Of a stretch of 64,000 nt of DNA, positions 18,472 to 26,837 are shown piece after piece. Both the position numbers and the translations under genes were made by a program. The stretch's first letter is position 1, and the number at the start of each line of letters is the position of its first letter. The stretch is from Nocardioides sp. Soil805 (GTDB taxonomy: Bacteria > Actinomycetota > Actinomycetes > Propionibacteriales > Nocardioidaceae): positions 419,148 through 483,147 of the forward strand of contig NZ_LMSU01000003.1 of NCBI RefSeq assembly GCF_001429625.1, in the 5' to 3' direction. The notes below the pieces were generated by a model. It ran no database searches. It was not told where the DNA came from and saw only the letters and a program-made list of their open reading frames with translations.

Positions 18472-19304
18472 CCGCGGACCGTCCCCGTCCGGGGACCGTG
18501 GTCCCCAGCACGGCCGACGCCGTGTCGGCGTCCGTCGCGTGCGCCCGGGCCGTCGGACTCCCCGGCGACGACCCCCAGGTCATCGCCGAGGGCTACAGCG
18601 TCCGTGTGAGGCTCCTGCCCGCACCGGTGGTCACCCGGGTCGTGACCCTCGGCCGGCAGCTGCGCCCGGGCCCTCGTCCGTGGCTCGAACGAGAGGTCTC
18701 GGTGGCCCGTTTCCTCGCCACGTCGGGGGTTCCGATCGTCCCCGCGTGGGAGGACCCCGGGCCGCACACCGCCGAGGGGCTGGAGGTCTCCCTGTGGCAG
18801 TGGGCCGACCACGATGCCGGCGAGGTGCCGGCCGCTCGGTTCGGCGCGATGCTCGGCGTGCTGCACGAGGCGTTGTCCGTGTACCCCCACGACCTGCCCA
18901 CGCTGGTCGGTCCCGTCACCGACATCTCGACGGCACTGGAGGTCTCCTCGCATCCGACCCTCCACCGAGCCGCGTCGGTGCTGCTTCCCCTGGCCATGTC
19001 CTGGCCGCGCCGTCCCCTGCACGGTGACGCCCACACGGGCAACGTGCTCCTGACGCCGGGCGGACCGCTGTGGACCGACTTCGAGGACGTGTGCGTGGGG
19101 CCGGTGGAGTGGGACCTGTCCTCGATGACGGTCACGGAGGAGGCACTGGCCGCCTACCCCGGGTCGATCGACCGTGCCCGTCTCGCGGACTGCCGTGACC
19201 TGCGGCGTCTGCAGGTCCTCGCCAGCCTCCTCGTCGGTGGCTACGACGATGCTCCGCTGCTCGAGTCCCTGGTCACCCACCTCGACCGGCGCACGCGCGA
19301 CTGA
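18468..19304 (+). CDS. Aminoglycoside phosphotransferase (APH)-family kinase
   Basis: 278 residues. Brenner-type motif LHGDAHTGNVLL (catalytic Asp) and WTDFEDVCVGPVEWDLSSM (metal-binding Asp) place it in the APH/choline-kinase superfamily. GTG 18468 overlaps the GNAT stop by 4 bp. The N-terminal nucleotide loop is weakly conserved. Could phosphorylate a small molecule; a resistance role is not implied by sequence. GNAT and APH pairs can act on the same substrate, but this is inference. Confidence 0.78.
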   Translation: MTADRPRPGTVVPSTADAVSASVACARAVGLPGDDPQVIAEGYSVRVRLLPAPVVTRVVTLGRQLRPGPRPWLEREVSVARFLATSGVPIVPAWEDPGPHTAEGLEVSLWQWADHDAGEVPAARFGAMLGVLHEALSVYPHDLPTLVGPVTDISTALEVSSHPTLHRAASVLLPLAMSWPRRPLHGDAHTGNVLLTPGGPLWTDFEDVCVGPVEWDLSSMTVTEEALAAYPGSIDRARLADCRDLRRLQVLASLLVGGYDDAPLLESLVTHLDRRTRD

Positions 19305-19319
19305 TGCGTCCGTCCGTGC

Positions 19320-20279
19320 TCAGACGCCCCCGCGGGAGTAGAGGTCGCGGATGACCTCCTCGATGTCCGGCTCCTGGATGGACAGGTCTGCGACGTCGTA
19401 CGACGCCGCGACGGCCGCGACGATCGGCGCCGCGCTGGCCTCGGCCGGGAAGGACAGCCACTGGCGCGGCCCCTCGACCCGGCGTACGACCGCGCCCGGC
19501 ACCTCGATGGCGGGTGCCTCGTCGACGAGGTCGACGACGAGGGTGCGGGTCGACCCGCCCTGGGCCTGGAGCGCGGGGAGGGGGCCGTCGAAGACCGCGG
19601 TGCCGTGGTCGATGACGAGCACGCGGTCGCACAGCGCCTCGATGTCCTGGAGGTCATGGGTGGTGAGGACCAGGGTGGTGCCCCGCTCGGCGTTGAGCGC
19701 GCGCAGGAACTCCCGCAACCGTCCCTTGCTCACCACGTCGAGCCCGATGGTCGGCTCGTCGAGGTAGAGGATCTCGGGGTCGTGGAGCAGGGCGGCGGTG
19801 ATGTCACCGCGCATCCGCTGGCCGAGCGAGAGCTGGCGCACGGGGGTGTCGAGCTGGTCGCGGAGGTCGAGCAGCTCCACGAAGCGCTCGAGGTTGGCAC
19901 GGAATCGGGCCGGCGGGATCCGGTACATCTTCTGCAGCAGCTCGAAGGAGTCGCGCAGCGGCAGGTCCCACCACAAGGTGGTGCGCTGGCCGAAGACGAC
20001 GCCGATGCGGCGCGCGAGTGCGACCCGGTCGCGACTCGGGTCGAGGCCGGCGACCCGCAGGTGCCCGCCGGTCGGGACCAGGATGCCGGTCAGCATCTTG
20101 ATCGTCGTGGACTTCCCGGCGCCGTTGGGGCCGATGTAGCCGACCATCTCCCCGGGCTCGATCGCGAACGTCAGGTCGTGGACGGCGCGCACCTCGTCGC
20201 GCACCCGACGGCGGCCGCCGTCGACCTTGCGGCGCACGACGAAGGTGCGCTCGAGGTCACGCACGTCGATCAACGACAT
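19320..20279 (-). CDS. ABC-2 exporter ATP-binding subunit
   Basis: 319 residues. Walker A GPNGAGKSTTIKML, signature LSLGQRMRGDITAAL, Walker B ILYLDEPTIGLDV and switch LTTHDLQDIEAL are intact, followed by a ~90-residue C-terminal domain typical of NatA/DrrA-like ATPases. Forms a three-gene unit with the two permeases upstream on the same strand; one base separates it from the nearer permease stop. Substrate unknown. Confidence 0.92.
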   Translation of the reverse strand: MSLIDVRDLERTFVVRRKVDGGRRRVRDEVRAVHDLTFAIEPGEMVGYIGPNGAGKSTTIKMLTGILVPTGGHLRVAGLDPSRDRVALARRIGVVFGQRTTLWWDLPLRDSFELLQKMYRIPPARFRANLERFVELLDLRDQLDTPVRQLSLGQRMRGDITAALLHDPEILYLDEPTIGLDVVSKGRLREFLRALNAERGTTLVLTTHDLQDIEALCDRVLVIDHGTAVFDGPLPALQAQGGSTRTLVVDLVDEAPAIEVPGAVVRRVEGPRQWLSFPAEASAAPIVAAVAASYDVADLSIQEPDIEEVIRDLYSRGGV

Positions 20280-20280
20280 C

Positions 20281-21120
20281 TCAGCTCCCGGTGGAGGTGT
20301 AGTGACGCACCCCGGTGCGCCAGACGAGCAGGGCCAGCACGAGGGTCACCAGGGCGGCGACCGGCGAGGCGAACTGGAGCCACGAGGGCATCCCGAACGG
20401 GTCCTCGCGACCCAGGATGAACAGCACCGGGTACCAGTTGGCGAAGGCGACCGGGACGACGAGCGTCAGCGCGACCACCACCTCGCGGGTGAAGATGCTG
20501 AGCGGGTACTGCGTGACGGTGGCGCCGCCGTAGGTGAAGGCGTTGGCGAACTCGGTGGCGTCGGTCGTCCAGAACTGGATGCAGGAGAAGCCGACGAAGA
20601 GGCCGAAGAAGATCACGGCCCCGCTCAGCACCATCGACACCGCGACCAGGGCCCGCAGCGGCGTCCACTCGACGTACGTGCAGGCCCAGCCGAACACGAT
20701 CGTGGCCTGGGTGATCCGCCCGAGGCGGCGCAGCGTGAACTGGTCGGCGCAGACCTGGACGAGCAGCGGCACCGGCTTGGTCATCATCTGGTCGAGGCGG
20801 CCGGTGCGCACGTAGGTGCCGATGCGCTCGACGCTGCCGATCGCGGTGTCCGCGATGCCCAGCGCCAGCGACCCCGCGCCGTACAGCAGGGCGACCTCGG
20901 GCAGCGTGAAGCCGGCGAGGTCGTCGAGGTGGGCGAACATGATCCACAGCCCGACGAAGTCGAGGCCGGTGATGAGGCCGTTGCCGATCGCGAGCAGCAC
21001 GAAGGAGAGCGGGTACTGCCAGGCGGCACGGATCCACAGCCAGGCGATCTGCCCGTAGGTGCGCAGGTGTCCCAGCGCGGGGGAGCGGGACGTCTCGGCC
21101 ACCCGGGAGACCTCAGCCAC
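20281..21120 (-). CDS. ABC-2 permease (ABC2_membrane_6 type), second subunit
   Basis: About 279 residues with six predicted membrane helices. Of the DUF990/ABC2_membrane_6 type: contains GTYVRTGRLDQMMTKPVPLLVQVCADQF, the characteristic cytoplasmic loop. The GTG at 21120 overlaps the upstream permease stop by 8 bp and is preferred; an ATG at 21150 and a second in-frame GTG at 21102 are alternatives. Works with the neighbouring ATPase and the other permease. Confidence 0.88.
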   Translation of the reverse strand: MAEVSRVAETSRSPALGHLRTYGQIAWLWIRAAWQYPLSFVLLAIGNGLITGLDFVGLWIMFAHLDDLAGFTLPEVALLYGAGSLALGIADTAIGSVERIGTYVRTGRLDQMMTKPVPLLVQVCADQFTLRRLGRITQATIVFGWACTYVEWTPLRALVAVSMVLSGAVIFFGLFVGFSCIQFWTTDATEFANAFTYGGATVTQYPLSIFTREVVVALTLVVPVAFANWYPVLFILGREDPFGMPSWLQFASPVAALVTLVLALLVWRTGVRHYTSTGS

Positions 21121-21910
21121 CCTGGACCACCACCTTGCGGGTCGCCGCACGCAGCACGGCGTGGCAGCAGCCGAGCAGCACCACGATCCAGAACACCTGG
21201 AAGCCCAGCGCCGCCAGCAGGTCCCCGCCGGTGTGCTTGCCGAGCCAGATGTCGGCCGGCACCTGGATGTAGGACGCCCAGGGCAGCGCGTTGGCCAGCG
21301 TTCCGAGCCACCCGGGGAAGAGCACGAGCGGCAGCATCATCCCGCTGAAGAAGATCGCGAAGGCGCCGCTCATCACCTTGACGCCCGACTGGTCGAGCAG
21401 CCAGAACGCCGAGCTGGCCACGAGGAAGCGGATGGTGAAGCTCACCACGACGGCCAGGACCAGCGACACCGCGAAGCCGGCCGCGGCGGCGGGCCCGGCC
21501 GGCAGGCGGATGTCGAAGACCACGAGCCCGATCACGGTGGGCCCGATGCCGCGGGTGAGGAAGTGGTACGCCGCACGGCCCAGGTCGGAGGCGAGGTACC
21601 AGCCGACCAGGCCCACCGGGCGGTACAGGTCGATCGCCACGTCGCCGGTGCGGATCCGCTCCGCCAGGTCGTCGGTGGTGCCCCCGCCCCACAGGGCGAT
21701 GGTCATCAGCAGCGCCTGGCCGAGCCAGACGTAGGTCACCGCGTCGGTCGCGTCGTAGCCGCCGGCCGTGGGGTTCTCGTCCCACAGCGCCAGGTAGGCG
21801 TAGGAGTAGATGACGCCGAAGACCGAGTTGGTGAAGATCCCGGCGATCGTGGCGGCGCGGTACGTCGAGTACCGACGGAACGCGCGCGTCGCGATGGCGA
21901 CGTAGAGCAT
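21113..21910 (-). CDS. ABC-2 permease (ABC2_membrane_6 type), first subunit
   Basis: 265 residues, six membrane helices. The loop DDLAERIRTGDVAIDLYRPVGLVGWYLASDLGRA is the counterpart of the RTGRLDQMMTKPV loop in the next gene, marking two homologous half-transporters. First gene of the exporter operon; GGGAGG lies 6 nt before the ATG at 21910. The export substrate cannot be inferred. Confidence 0.88.
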   Translation of the reverse strand: MLYVAIATRAFRRYSTYRAATIAGIFTNSVFGVIYSYAYLALWDENPTAGGYDATDAVTYVWLGQALLMTIALWGGGTTDDLAERIRTGDVAIDLYRPVGLVGWYLASDLGRAAYHFLTRGIGPTVIGLVVFDIRLPAGPAAAAGFAVSLVLAVVVSFTIRFLVASSAFWLLDQSGVKVMSGAFAIFFSGMMLPLVLFPGWLGTLANALPWASYIQVPADIWLGKHTGGDLLAALGFQVFWIVVLLGCCHAVLRAATRKVVVQGG

Positions 21911-21995
21911 CCCGGCCTCCCGAATTCGAGCGACGGGGATCGTCTCACACGTCGTGGCCGAGGCCCCGCCGGACCGCGCGACGGCACCGGGGCCG

Positions 21996-22011
21996 TACCG
22001 AAATTTCGGTA
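21996..22011. promoter_or_regulatory. Perfect 16-bp palindrome, putative operator
   Basis: TACCGAAA followed by its exact complement lies in the divergent region between the exporter operon and the secreted protein gene, 39 bp before the latter's -10 box. A/T-rich core in a very GC-rich setting suggests a protein-binding site; the regulator is unknown. Confidence 0.45.
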
Positions 22012-22049
22012 ATTCCCTGCACCACCCCGGGGGTGTCCGCCCGTCCGCC

Positions 22050-22055
22050 TAACGT
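22050..22055 (+). promoter_or_regulatory. -10 box of secreted propeller gene
   Basis: TAACGT, 6-nt gap to the ATG at 22062; leaderless-type promoter. Confidence 0.45.
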
Positions 22056-22061
22056 GGCGCC

Positions 22062-23759
22062 ATGCGCGCGAGGCGTCTCACCCGTCCGGGCGAGGATCGT
22101 GCGCCCGGACGCCGATTGCTGACGACCTGCCGCTCCGGGCTCCTCCTGGTCGTCGTGTCCGTGCTCGTCGCCCTGCTGCCCGCCGCTCCGGCCCTCGCCG
22201 ACTACGCGTCGCGACCGGTGCGGGCCACCTGGGTGCCGAACGCTGCGGTGTACGCCGTCGCGGTGCAGGGCGACAGCGTCTACCTCGGAGGTGACTTCAC
22301 GTCCCTGCGCGACGCGCGGACGGGAGAGACGGTGGCGCGCGCACGGGTGGCGCGCATCAGCCTGTCGACCGGTGAGCTGGACCGTGGCTGGGCCGCGAAC
22401 GTCAACAACACCGTCCGGAGCATGGCGGTCGCCGGTGACGGCACGAAGGTGTTCGCCGGCGGCAGCTTCACGAGCGTCAACGGACAGGCACGCGGCCGGG
22501 TGGTCGCCCTGACAACCGGGTCCGGGGCGCTCGCCGCAGGGTGGAACGCGTCGGCCAACGACACCGTCCGCTCGGTCGTCGTGCACCGGGGGATGGTCTA
22601 CCTGGGCGGCTTCTTCACCTCGATCAGCGGCGTGTCCCGTCAGCGGGCCGCCGCCGTCTCGGAGGCCAACGGGGCGCTGTCGGGGTTCGACCCGCGCGCC
22701 GACAGTGCTGTCTGGGCCATCACCCCCTCGGTGGACGGCGACACGATGATGCTCGGGGGACGCTTCACCACGCTGAGGGGCGTCGCCCGAGGCTTCCTGG
22801 GCTCGGTGGACGCGGCGTCCGGTGCCGTCACGTCGTGGGCGCCCCCGCGGGCCTGCACCAGCACGTCGCAGCCGTGCTTCGTGCTCGACCTCGTTGCGAG
22901 GGACGACTCGGTGTACGCCGCCGTGGCCGGGCCCGGAGGCAGGGTCACGGCGTTCAGCGCGTCCACCGGGGCCATCAGGTGGCAGCGGACCGGCGACGGG
23001 GACGTGCAGTCGGTGGCGGTCGACGACCGGTTGGTCTACGCGGGCGGTCACTTCGGGCCGGGCTACGGCGGCGCCACCCGCTACAACCTCGCCGCGGTGG
23101 CGCAGACCAACGGAGCCCTCGACCCCGACTTCGCCCCGGTCGTCTCGAACCTCTATCCCGGCGTCTGGGACCTGGTCGCGACCCCGTCGCACCTCGTGGC
23201 GGGCGGCGGCTTCACCGACATCGGCGGCACCGGCCAGTCCCGCATCGCCCTGCTCCCGGTCATCGCCGACACCACCGAGAGGGTCCTCGCCCGCGGGAGC
23301 ACGTGGCGGTACTCGACCACGGCCCCGCCCGCCGGCTGGGCGGCGTCCGGCTTCGACGACTCCGGATGGGCGTCGGGCGCCACCGAGATCGGCTACGGCG
23401 ACGGGGACGAGGCCACCGACGTCCCGCGGGTCTTCACCCTCTACGCGCGGCGCGCGTTCACGATCACCTCCGCCGGTGCGGTCACCGGCGCGACCCTGCG
23501 CCTGCTGCGCGACGACGGGGCAGTGGTGTACCTCAACGGCACCGAGGTGGTCAGGTCCAACATGCCCGCCGGCGACGTCACGCCGACGACCGCGGCGAGC
23601 ACGACGGTCGCGGACGCGGCCGAGTCGACGTACTACTCCTTCGCGCTGCCGACCGGACTGCTGCGCGAGGGCACCAACCTGCTCGCCGTCGAGGTCCACC
23701 AGCAGTCCGTCTCCAGCAGCGACCTCTCGCTCGACGCCGAGGTGGTCGTGACGCGGTGA
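22062..23759 (+). CDS. Secreted beta-propeller protein with C-terminal jelly-roll domain
   Basis: 565 residues. Signal peptide: Arg-rich n-region then LLLVVVSVLVALLPAAPALA, cleavage likely after ALA (~residue 46). Residues ~60-400 hold about six propeller repeats, each with a VYxGGxFTxxxG-type strand (VYLGGDFTS, VFAGGSFTSVNG, VYLGGFFTSISG, MMLGGRFTTLRG, VYAGGHFG, LVAGGGFTDIGG). The last ~160 residues resemble a galactose-binding-like domain (STWRYSTTAPPAGWAASGFDDSGW...LLAVEVHQ). Exported and probably cell-surface or extracellular; ligand unknown. Confidence 0.8.
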   Translation: MRARRLTRPGEDRAPGRRLLTTCRSGLLLVVVSVLVALLPAAPALADYASRPVRATWVPNAAVYAVAVQGDSVYLGGDFTSLRDARTGETVARARVARISLSTGELDRGWAANVNNTVRSMAVAGDGTKVFAGGSFTSVNGQARGRVVALTTGSGALAAGWNASANDTVRSVVVHRGMVYLGGFFTSISGVSRQRAAAVSEANGALSGFDPRADSAVWAITPSVDGDTMMLGGRFTTLRGVARGFLGSVDAASGAVTSWAPPRACTSTSQPCFVLDLVARDDSVYAAVAGPGGRVTAFSASTGAIRWQRTGDGDVQSVAVDDRLVYAGGHFGPGYGGATRYNLAAVAQTNGALDPDFAPVVSNLYPGVWDLVATPSHLVAGGGFTDIGGTGQSRIALLPVIADTTERVLARGSTWRYSTTAPPAGWAASGFDDSGWASGATEIGYGDGDEATDVPRVFTLYARRAFTITSAGAVTGATLRLLRDDGAVVYLNGTEVVRSNMPAGDVTPTTAASTTVADAAESTYYSFALPTGLLREGTNLLAVEVHQQSVSSSDLSLDAEVVVTR

Positions 23760-23809
23760 CCCGCACCGGCGGACGACGGACCGTGGTCGGTCGGTCGTCC
23801 GCGGGTCAC
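23756..23809. terminator. Long bidirectional hairpin
   Basis: Outer arms GTGACCCGC / GCGGGTCAC and inner arms CGGACGAC / GTCGTCCG. It overlaps the stop of the secreted protein gene and ends 6 bp before the convergent PEBP stop. Confidence 0.65.
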
Positions 23810-23814
23810 GTGCG

Positions 23815-24336
23815 TCAGTGCTGGTAGGTGCCGTGGACGATGGCGCGCCCGAGGGTCTTGAAGGCCAGGTTGAAGGACACCACCGCGTTGGAGGCGTCGG
23901 GGTCGACCCCCAGGGTCTCCTCGCCGACGGCGTGGACGACGAAGAAGTAGCGGTGCGGGTGGTCGCCCTGCGGGGGAGCGGCCCCCATGAAGCCCGCCTC
24001 GCCCCCGTCGTTGCGGACGTGGAACGCCGTGCCGGGCAGCTCGCCGGACGCGGCGCCGCTCTCGAGGGAGGTCACCTCGGCCGGGAGGTCGACCAGCGAC
24101 CAGTGCCAGAAGCCGCTCGGGGTCGGGGCGTCGGGGTCGAAGCAGGTGACGACGAAGCTCTTGGTGCCCTCGGGCGCGCCCTCCCAGCTCAGCTGGGGGG
24201 AGGTGTTGCCGTGCGCGGCGACCTGGTCGTCCTGGAGGGGCTGGCCGTCGGTGACGTCGGTGCTCGTGACCGTGAACGACGAGACGGTCGGGAGGTAGTC
24301 GTAGGGATTGGGCGCGATGGGGCGTTCGAGGCTCAT
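23815..24336 (-). CDS. PEBP-family protein (YbhB/YbcL)
   Basis: 173 residues. Phosphatidylethanolamine-binding/Raf-kinase-inhibitor-like fold: [21 protein letters not shown] (DPDxP and GxxxHW signatures), [20 protein letters not shown]. Bacterial members are cytosolic and of unknown physiological role. AACCTA reversed (TAGGTT, 24343-24348) stands 6 nt before the ATG, indicating a leaderless mRNA. Confidence 0.92.
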   Translation of the reverse strand: MSLERPIAPNPYDYLPTVSSFTVTSTDVTDGQPLQDDQVAAHGNTSPQLSWEGAPEGTKSFVVTCFDPDAPTPSGFWHWSLVDLPAEVTSLESGAASGELPGTAFHVRNDGGEAGFMGAAPPQGDHPHRYFFVVHAVGEETLGVDPDASNAVVSFNLAFKTLGRAIVHGTYQH

Positions 24337-24342
24337 ACCCCG

Positions 24343-24348
24343 AACCTA
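24343..24348 (-). promoter_or_regulatory. -10 box of PEBP gene
   Basis: TAGGTT on the minus strand, 6-nt gap to the ATG at 24336. Confidence 0.45.
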
Positions 24349-24420
24349 GGAGTCGCGTGGTTGCCGCTTCAAGGGTGGACTCCTGCGCCCGTGCGTCGGC
24401 GACGCGGGAGGATGGACGCC

Positions 24421-25659
24421 ATGAGCGACCCCACGCCGTACCTCTCGGGACTGATCCTGCGCGACCGCCGGGTCGTCGTGGTGGGCGGCGGGCACGTCGC
24501 CCAACGCAGGGTCCCGGTGCTCATCGCCGCGGGAGCCCGCGTCACCGTGGTCTCGCCCGTCGTCACCCCGGCCCTGGAGGGGATGGGCGGGGAGATCACG
24601 CTCGAGCTGCGCCGCTTCGAGCCGGCCGACCTCGACGGGGCGTGGTACGTCATCGCGGCCACCAACGACCCCCACGCCAACGCCCTGGTCTCCGAGGCCG
24701 CGGAGGAGCGCCGGATCTTCTGCGTGCGCAGCGACGACGCCACCGCCGCGACCGCCTGGACGCCCGCGGTCGGCCGGCACGGCACGGCCACCATCGGCGT
24801 GCTCGGCAACCGTGAGCCGCACCAGTCCGCGACGCTGCGCAACGACATCCTGACCGCGCTCCGCGACGGACACCTGACGGCGTCCGGTGCCCTGGACCGA
24901 ACCCCCGGCGTCGTCCTGGTGGGTGGCGGACCGGGGGACCCGGAGCTGGTCACCGTGGCCGCCCGCCACGCCCTCGCCTCCGCCGACGTGGTGGTGGCCG
25001 ACCGGCTGGCACCCCGCGAGCTCCTCGACGAGCTCGGTCCGGGCGTGGAGCTGATCGACGTGGCCAAGCTGCCACGGGGCCGCTCGGCGCTCCAGGAGCA
25101 CATCAACGGCCTCCTGGTGTCCCGGGCGCAGGCGGGCAAGCGGGTCGTGCGCTTCAAGGGCGGCGACAACTTCGTCTTCGGCCGGGGCTACGAGGAGGTC
25201 ATCGCCTGCGAGGCCGCCGGAGTCCCGGTGACCGTCATCCCCGGGCTGTCCTCCTCCGTCGCCGTGCCCGGCGTGGCGCAGATCCCGGTGACGCACCGAG
25301 GTATCACCCACGAGTTCACCGTCGTCTCCGGCCACCTGCCGCCCGGCCACCCCGAGTCGCTGGTCGTGTGGCCGGCGATCGCGCAGCTGCGCGGCACCGT
25401 CGTGCTGATGATGGCCGTGGAGAACGCGCCGCACATCGCGCAGGCGCTCGTCGAGGGCGGTCGTCCCGCCGACACCCCGGTGGCCGTCGTGGTCGAGGGC
25501 ACGATGCCCGAGGAGCGCACCGTGCTGGCCACCCTCGGCACCCTGGCCGACGAGCTCGAGGCCCACCGCGTGCGACCGCCCGCGATCATCGTGGTCGGCG
25601 AGGTCGTCGCGGTCGCGCACCCCGGGCACTACGGGCGGGACGCCGCTGCCCCATCATGA
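24421..25659 (+). CDS. cysG: Siroheme synthase (CysG-like: dehydrogenase/ferrochelatase + SUMT)
   Basis: 412 residues, two domains. ~1-155: Met8-like precorrin-2 dehydrogenase/ferrochelatase with VVVVGGGHVAQRRVPVL (NAD site) and AATNDPHANALV. ~160-412: uroporphyrinogen-III C-methyltransferase with VVLVGGGPGDPELVTVAA, VRFKGGDNFVFGRG and PVTHRGITHEF. Makes siroheme for sulfite and nitrite reductases from uroporphyrinogen III. GGGAGG lies 9 nt before the ATG at 24421. GDNFVFGRG replaces the common GDPFVFGRG. Confidence 0.92.
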   Translation: MSDPTPYLSGLILRDRRVVVVGGGHVAQRRVPVLIAAGARVTVVSPVVTPALEGMGGEITLELRRFEPADLDGAWYVIAATNDPHANALVSEAAEERRIFCVRSDDATAATAWTPAVGRHGTATIGVLGNREPHQSATLRNDILTALRDGHLTASGALDRTPGVVLVGGGPGDPELVTVAARHALASADVVVADRLAPRELLDELGPGVELIDVAKLPRGRSALQEHINGLLVSRAQAGKRVVRFKGGDNFVFGRGYEEVIACEAAGVPVTVIPGLSSSVAVPGVAQIPVTHRGITHEFTVVSGHLPPGHPESLVVWPAIAQLRGTVVLMMAVENAPHIAQALVEGGRPADTPVAVVVEGTMPEERTVLATLGTLADELEAHRVRPPAIIVVGEVVAVAHPGHYGRDAAAPS

Positions 25660-25693
25660 GCACCGTGCCGATGACGAGCGTGGACCGTGTGCC

Positions 25694-26497
25694 GTGGCTG
25701 AGCTGATCGAGATCTCCGACCCCACCGACCCGCGGCTGGGCGACTACCGCGACCTGCGCGACGTCGAGCTCCGCAAGCACCTCGAGGCCGAGCACGGCCT
25801 GTTCCTGGCCGAGGGGGAGAAGGTCGTACGTCGCGCGGTCGAGGCCGGCTTCGTCCCGCGGTCGCTGCTCATGGCACCGCGGTGGCTCGACGGGCTCTCC
25901 GACGTGCTGGCGACGACGGACGCCCCCTGCTACGTGCTGTCGGAGGCGCTGGCCGAGCAGGTCACGGGCTTCCACGTGCACCGCGGCGCGCTCGCCTCGC
26001 TGGAGCGCCGGCCGCTGCTCCCGGTGGCCGACGTGCTGGCCGGGGCCCGGTCGGTGCTGGTGCTCGAGGACATCGTCGACCACACCAACGTCGGCGCGAT
26101 CCTGCGCTCAGGGGCCGCCCTGGGCTTCGACGCGGTGCTGCTCTCGCCGCGCTGCGCGGACCCGCTCTACCGACGCGCGATCAAGGTCGCGATGGGGGCG
26201 GTCTTCACGATGCCGTGGACGCGCCTCCCCGACTGGTACGACGCCCTGCCGGACCTCTCGGCGGCCGGCTTCACCACCGTCGCGCTGACCCTGGCCCCGG
26301 ACTCGACCCCGATCGAGGAGGCCGTGGCCGGGGTCGACCGGCTCGCCCTGGTGCTCGGCTCGGAGGGACACGGGCTGTCCGCACGCTGGGAGCAGTCGGC
26401 CGACCGACGCGCGATCATCCCGATGCGCGAGGGGATCGACTCCCTCAACGTCGCGGCCGCCACCGCGGTCGCCTGCTACATCGCCGCCCGCCGCTGA
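25694..26497 (+). CDS. SpoU/TrmH-family RNA 2'-O-methyltransferase (first)
   Basis: 267 residues, SPOUT fold. Motif 1 DHTNVGAILRSGAALG, motif 2 LALVLGSEGHGLS and motif 3 SLNVAAATAVACY form the SAM-binding knot; the N-terminal ~110 residues are the substrate-binding L30-like domain (GEKVVRRAVEAGFVPRSLLM). Methylates a ribose 2'-OH in rRNA or tRNA; target not determinable. GTG 25694. A nested inverted repeat lies downstream. Confidence 0.9.
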   Translation: MAELIEISDPTDPRLGDYRDLRDVELRKHLEAEHGLFLAEGEKVVRRAVEAGFVPRSLLMAPRWLDGLSDVLATTDAPCYVLSEALAEQVTGFHVHRGALASLERRPLLPVADVLAGARSVLVLEDIVDHTNVGAILRSGAALGFDAVLLSPRCADPLYRRAIKVAMGAVFTMPWTRLPDWYDALPDLSAAGFTTVALTLAPDSTPIEEAVAGVDRLALVLGSEGHGLSARWEQSADRRAIIPMREGIDSLNVAAATAVACYIAARR

Positions 26498-26542
26498 CGT
26501 GCGGCCTCGTCCAGCACGTCGCGGGCCGCCGATCCCAACAGA

Positions 26543-26612
26543 TGCAACGCGCTGTTGCACGAGGATGACCCCCCACCGGTGGGGGGTCATGCCTGCGTGA
26601 CAGCGCGTTGCA
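26543..26612. repeat. Nested symmetric inverted repeat
   Basis: Outer arms TGCAACGCGCTGT (26543-26555) and its exact complement (26600-26612). Inner perfect 26-bp palindrome: ATGACCCCCCACC (26565-26577) followed directly by its complement. Both spacers between outer and inner arms are 9 nt. Within the left part, TGCAAC-GCGCT-GTTGCA (26543-26559) is a second, overlapping palindrome. It is 45 bp after the SpoU stop. Could be a strong terminator, a structured RNA or an operator. Confidence 0.7.
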
Positions 26613-26642
26613 GCCGGCGTCGGGCGTCAGGCAGCACGGCAC

Positions 26643-26750
26643 TCACCGATCCATCCCCCGGTGGTCGTCACGCCACACGATCACGAGCGGCACGACAGCC
26701 GCGATCGAGATCAGAGCGCACACTCCGATCACCAGGGCCTCGCGGACCAC
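26643..26750 (-). CDS. Small single-pass membrane protein (35 aa)
   Basis: Short reading frame in a 340-bp gap between larger genes. From GTG at 26750 it encodes VREALVIGVCALISIAAVV then PLVIVWRDDHRGMDR: one hydrophobic helix and a charged tail. GGAAG at 26759-26763 (minus strand) lies 8 nt upstream. An in-frame GTG two codons earlier (26756) is an alternative. Not recognised; the hydrophobic pattern and RBS are the only support. Confidence 0.45.
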   Translation of the reverse strand: MVREALVIGVCALISIAAVVPLVIVWRDDHRGMDR

Positions 26751-26837
26751 GTCCACATCTTCCAGTGTGCGTCTGCCCGCGGTAGCGCGGAAGGGCGTGG
26801 GCGGACCCCGCCGCGACCGCCCCCGGCCGGGTCCGAC

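Noticed and set aside
23818..24420. Extended upstream reading of the siroheme synthase frame
   Set aside because: The added ~200 residues are the complement of the PEBP gene; the good RBS and the Met8 domain begin at 24421.
26565..26600. 11-codon frame MTPHRWGVMPA as a real peptide gene
   Set aside because: It falls almost wholly inside the perfect palindrome, so its open frame follows from the symmetry; no independent support.
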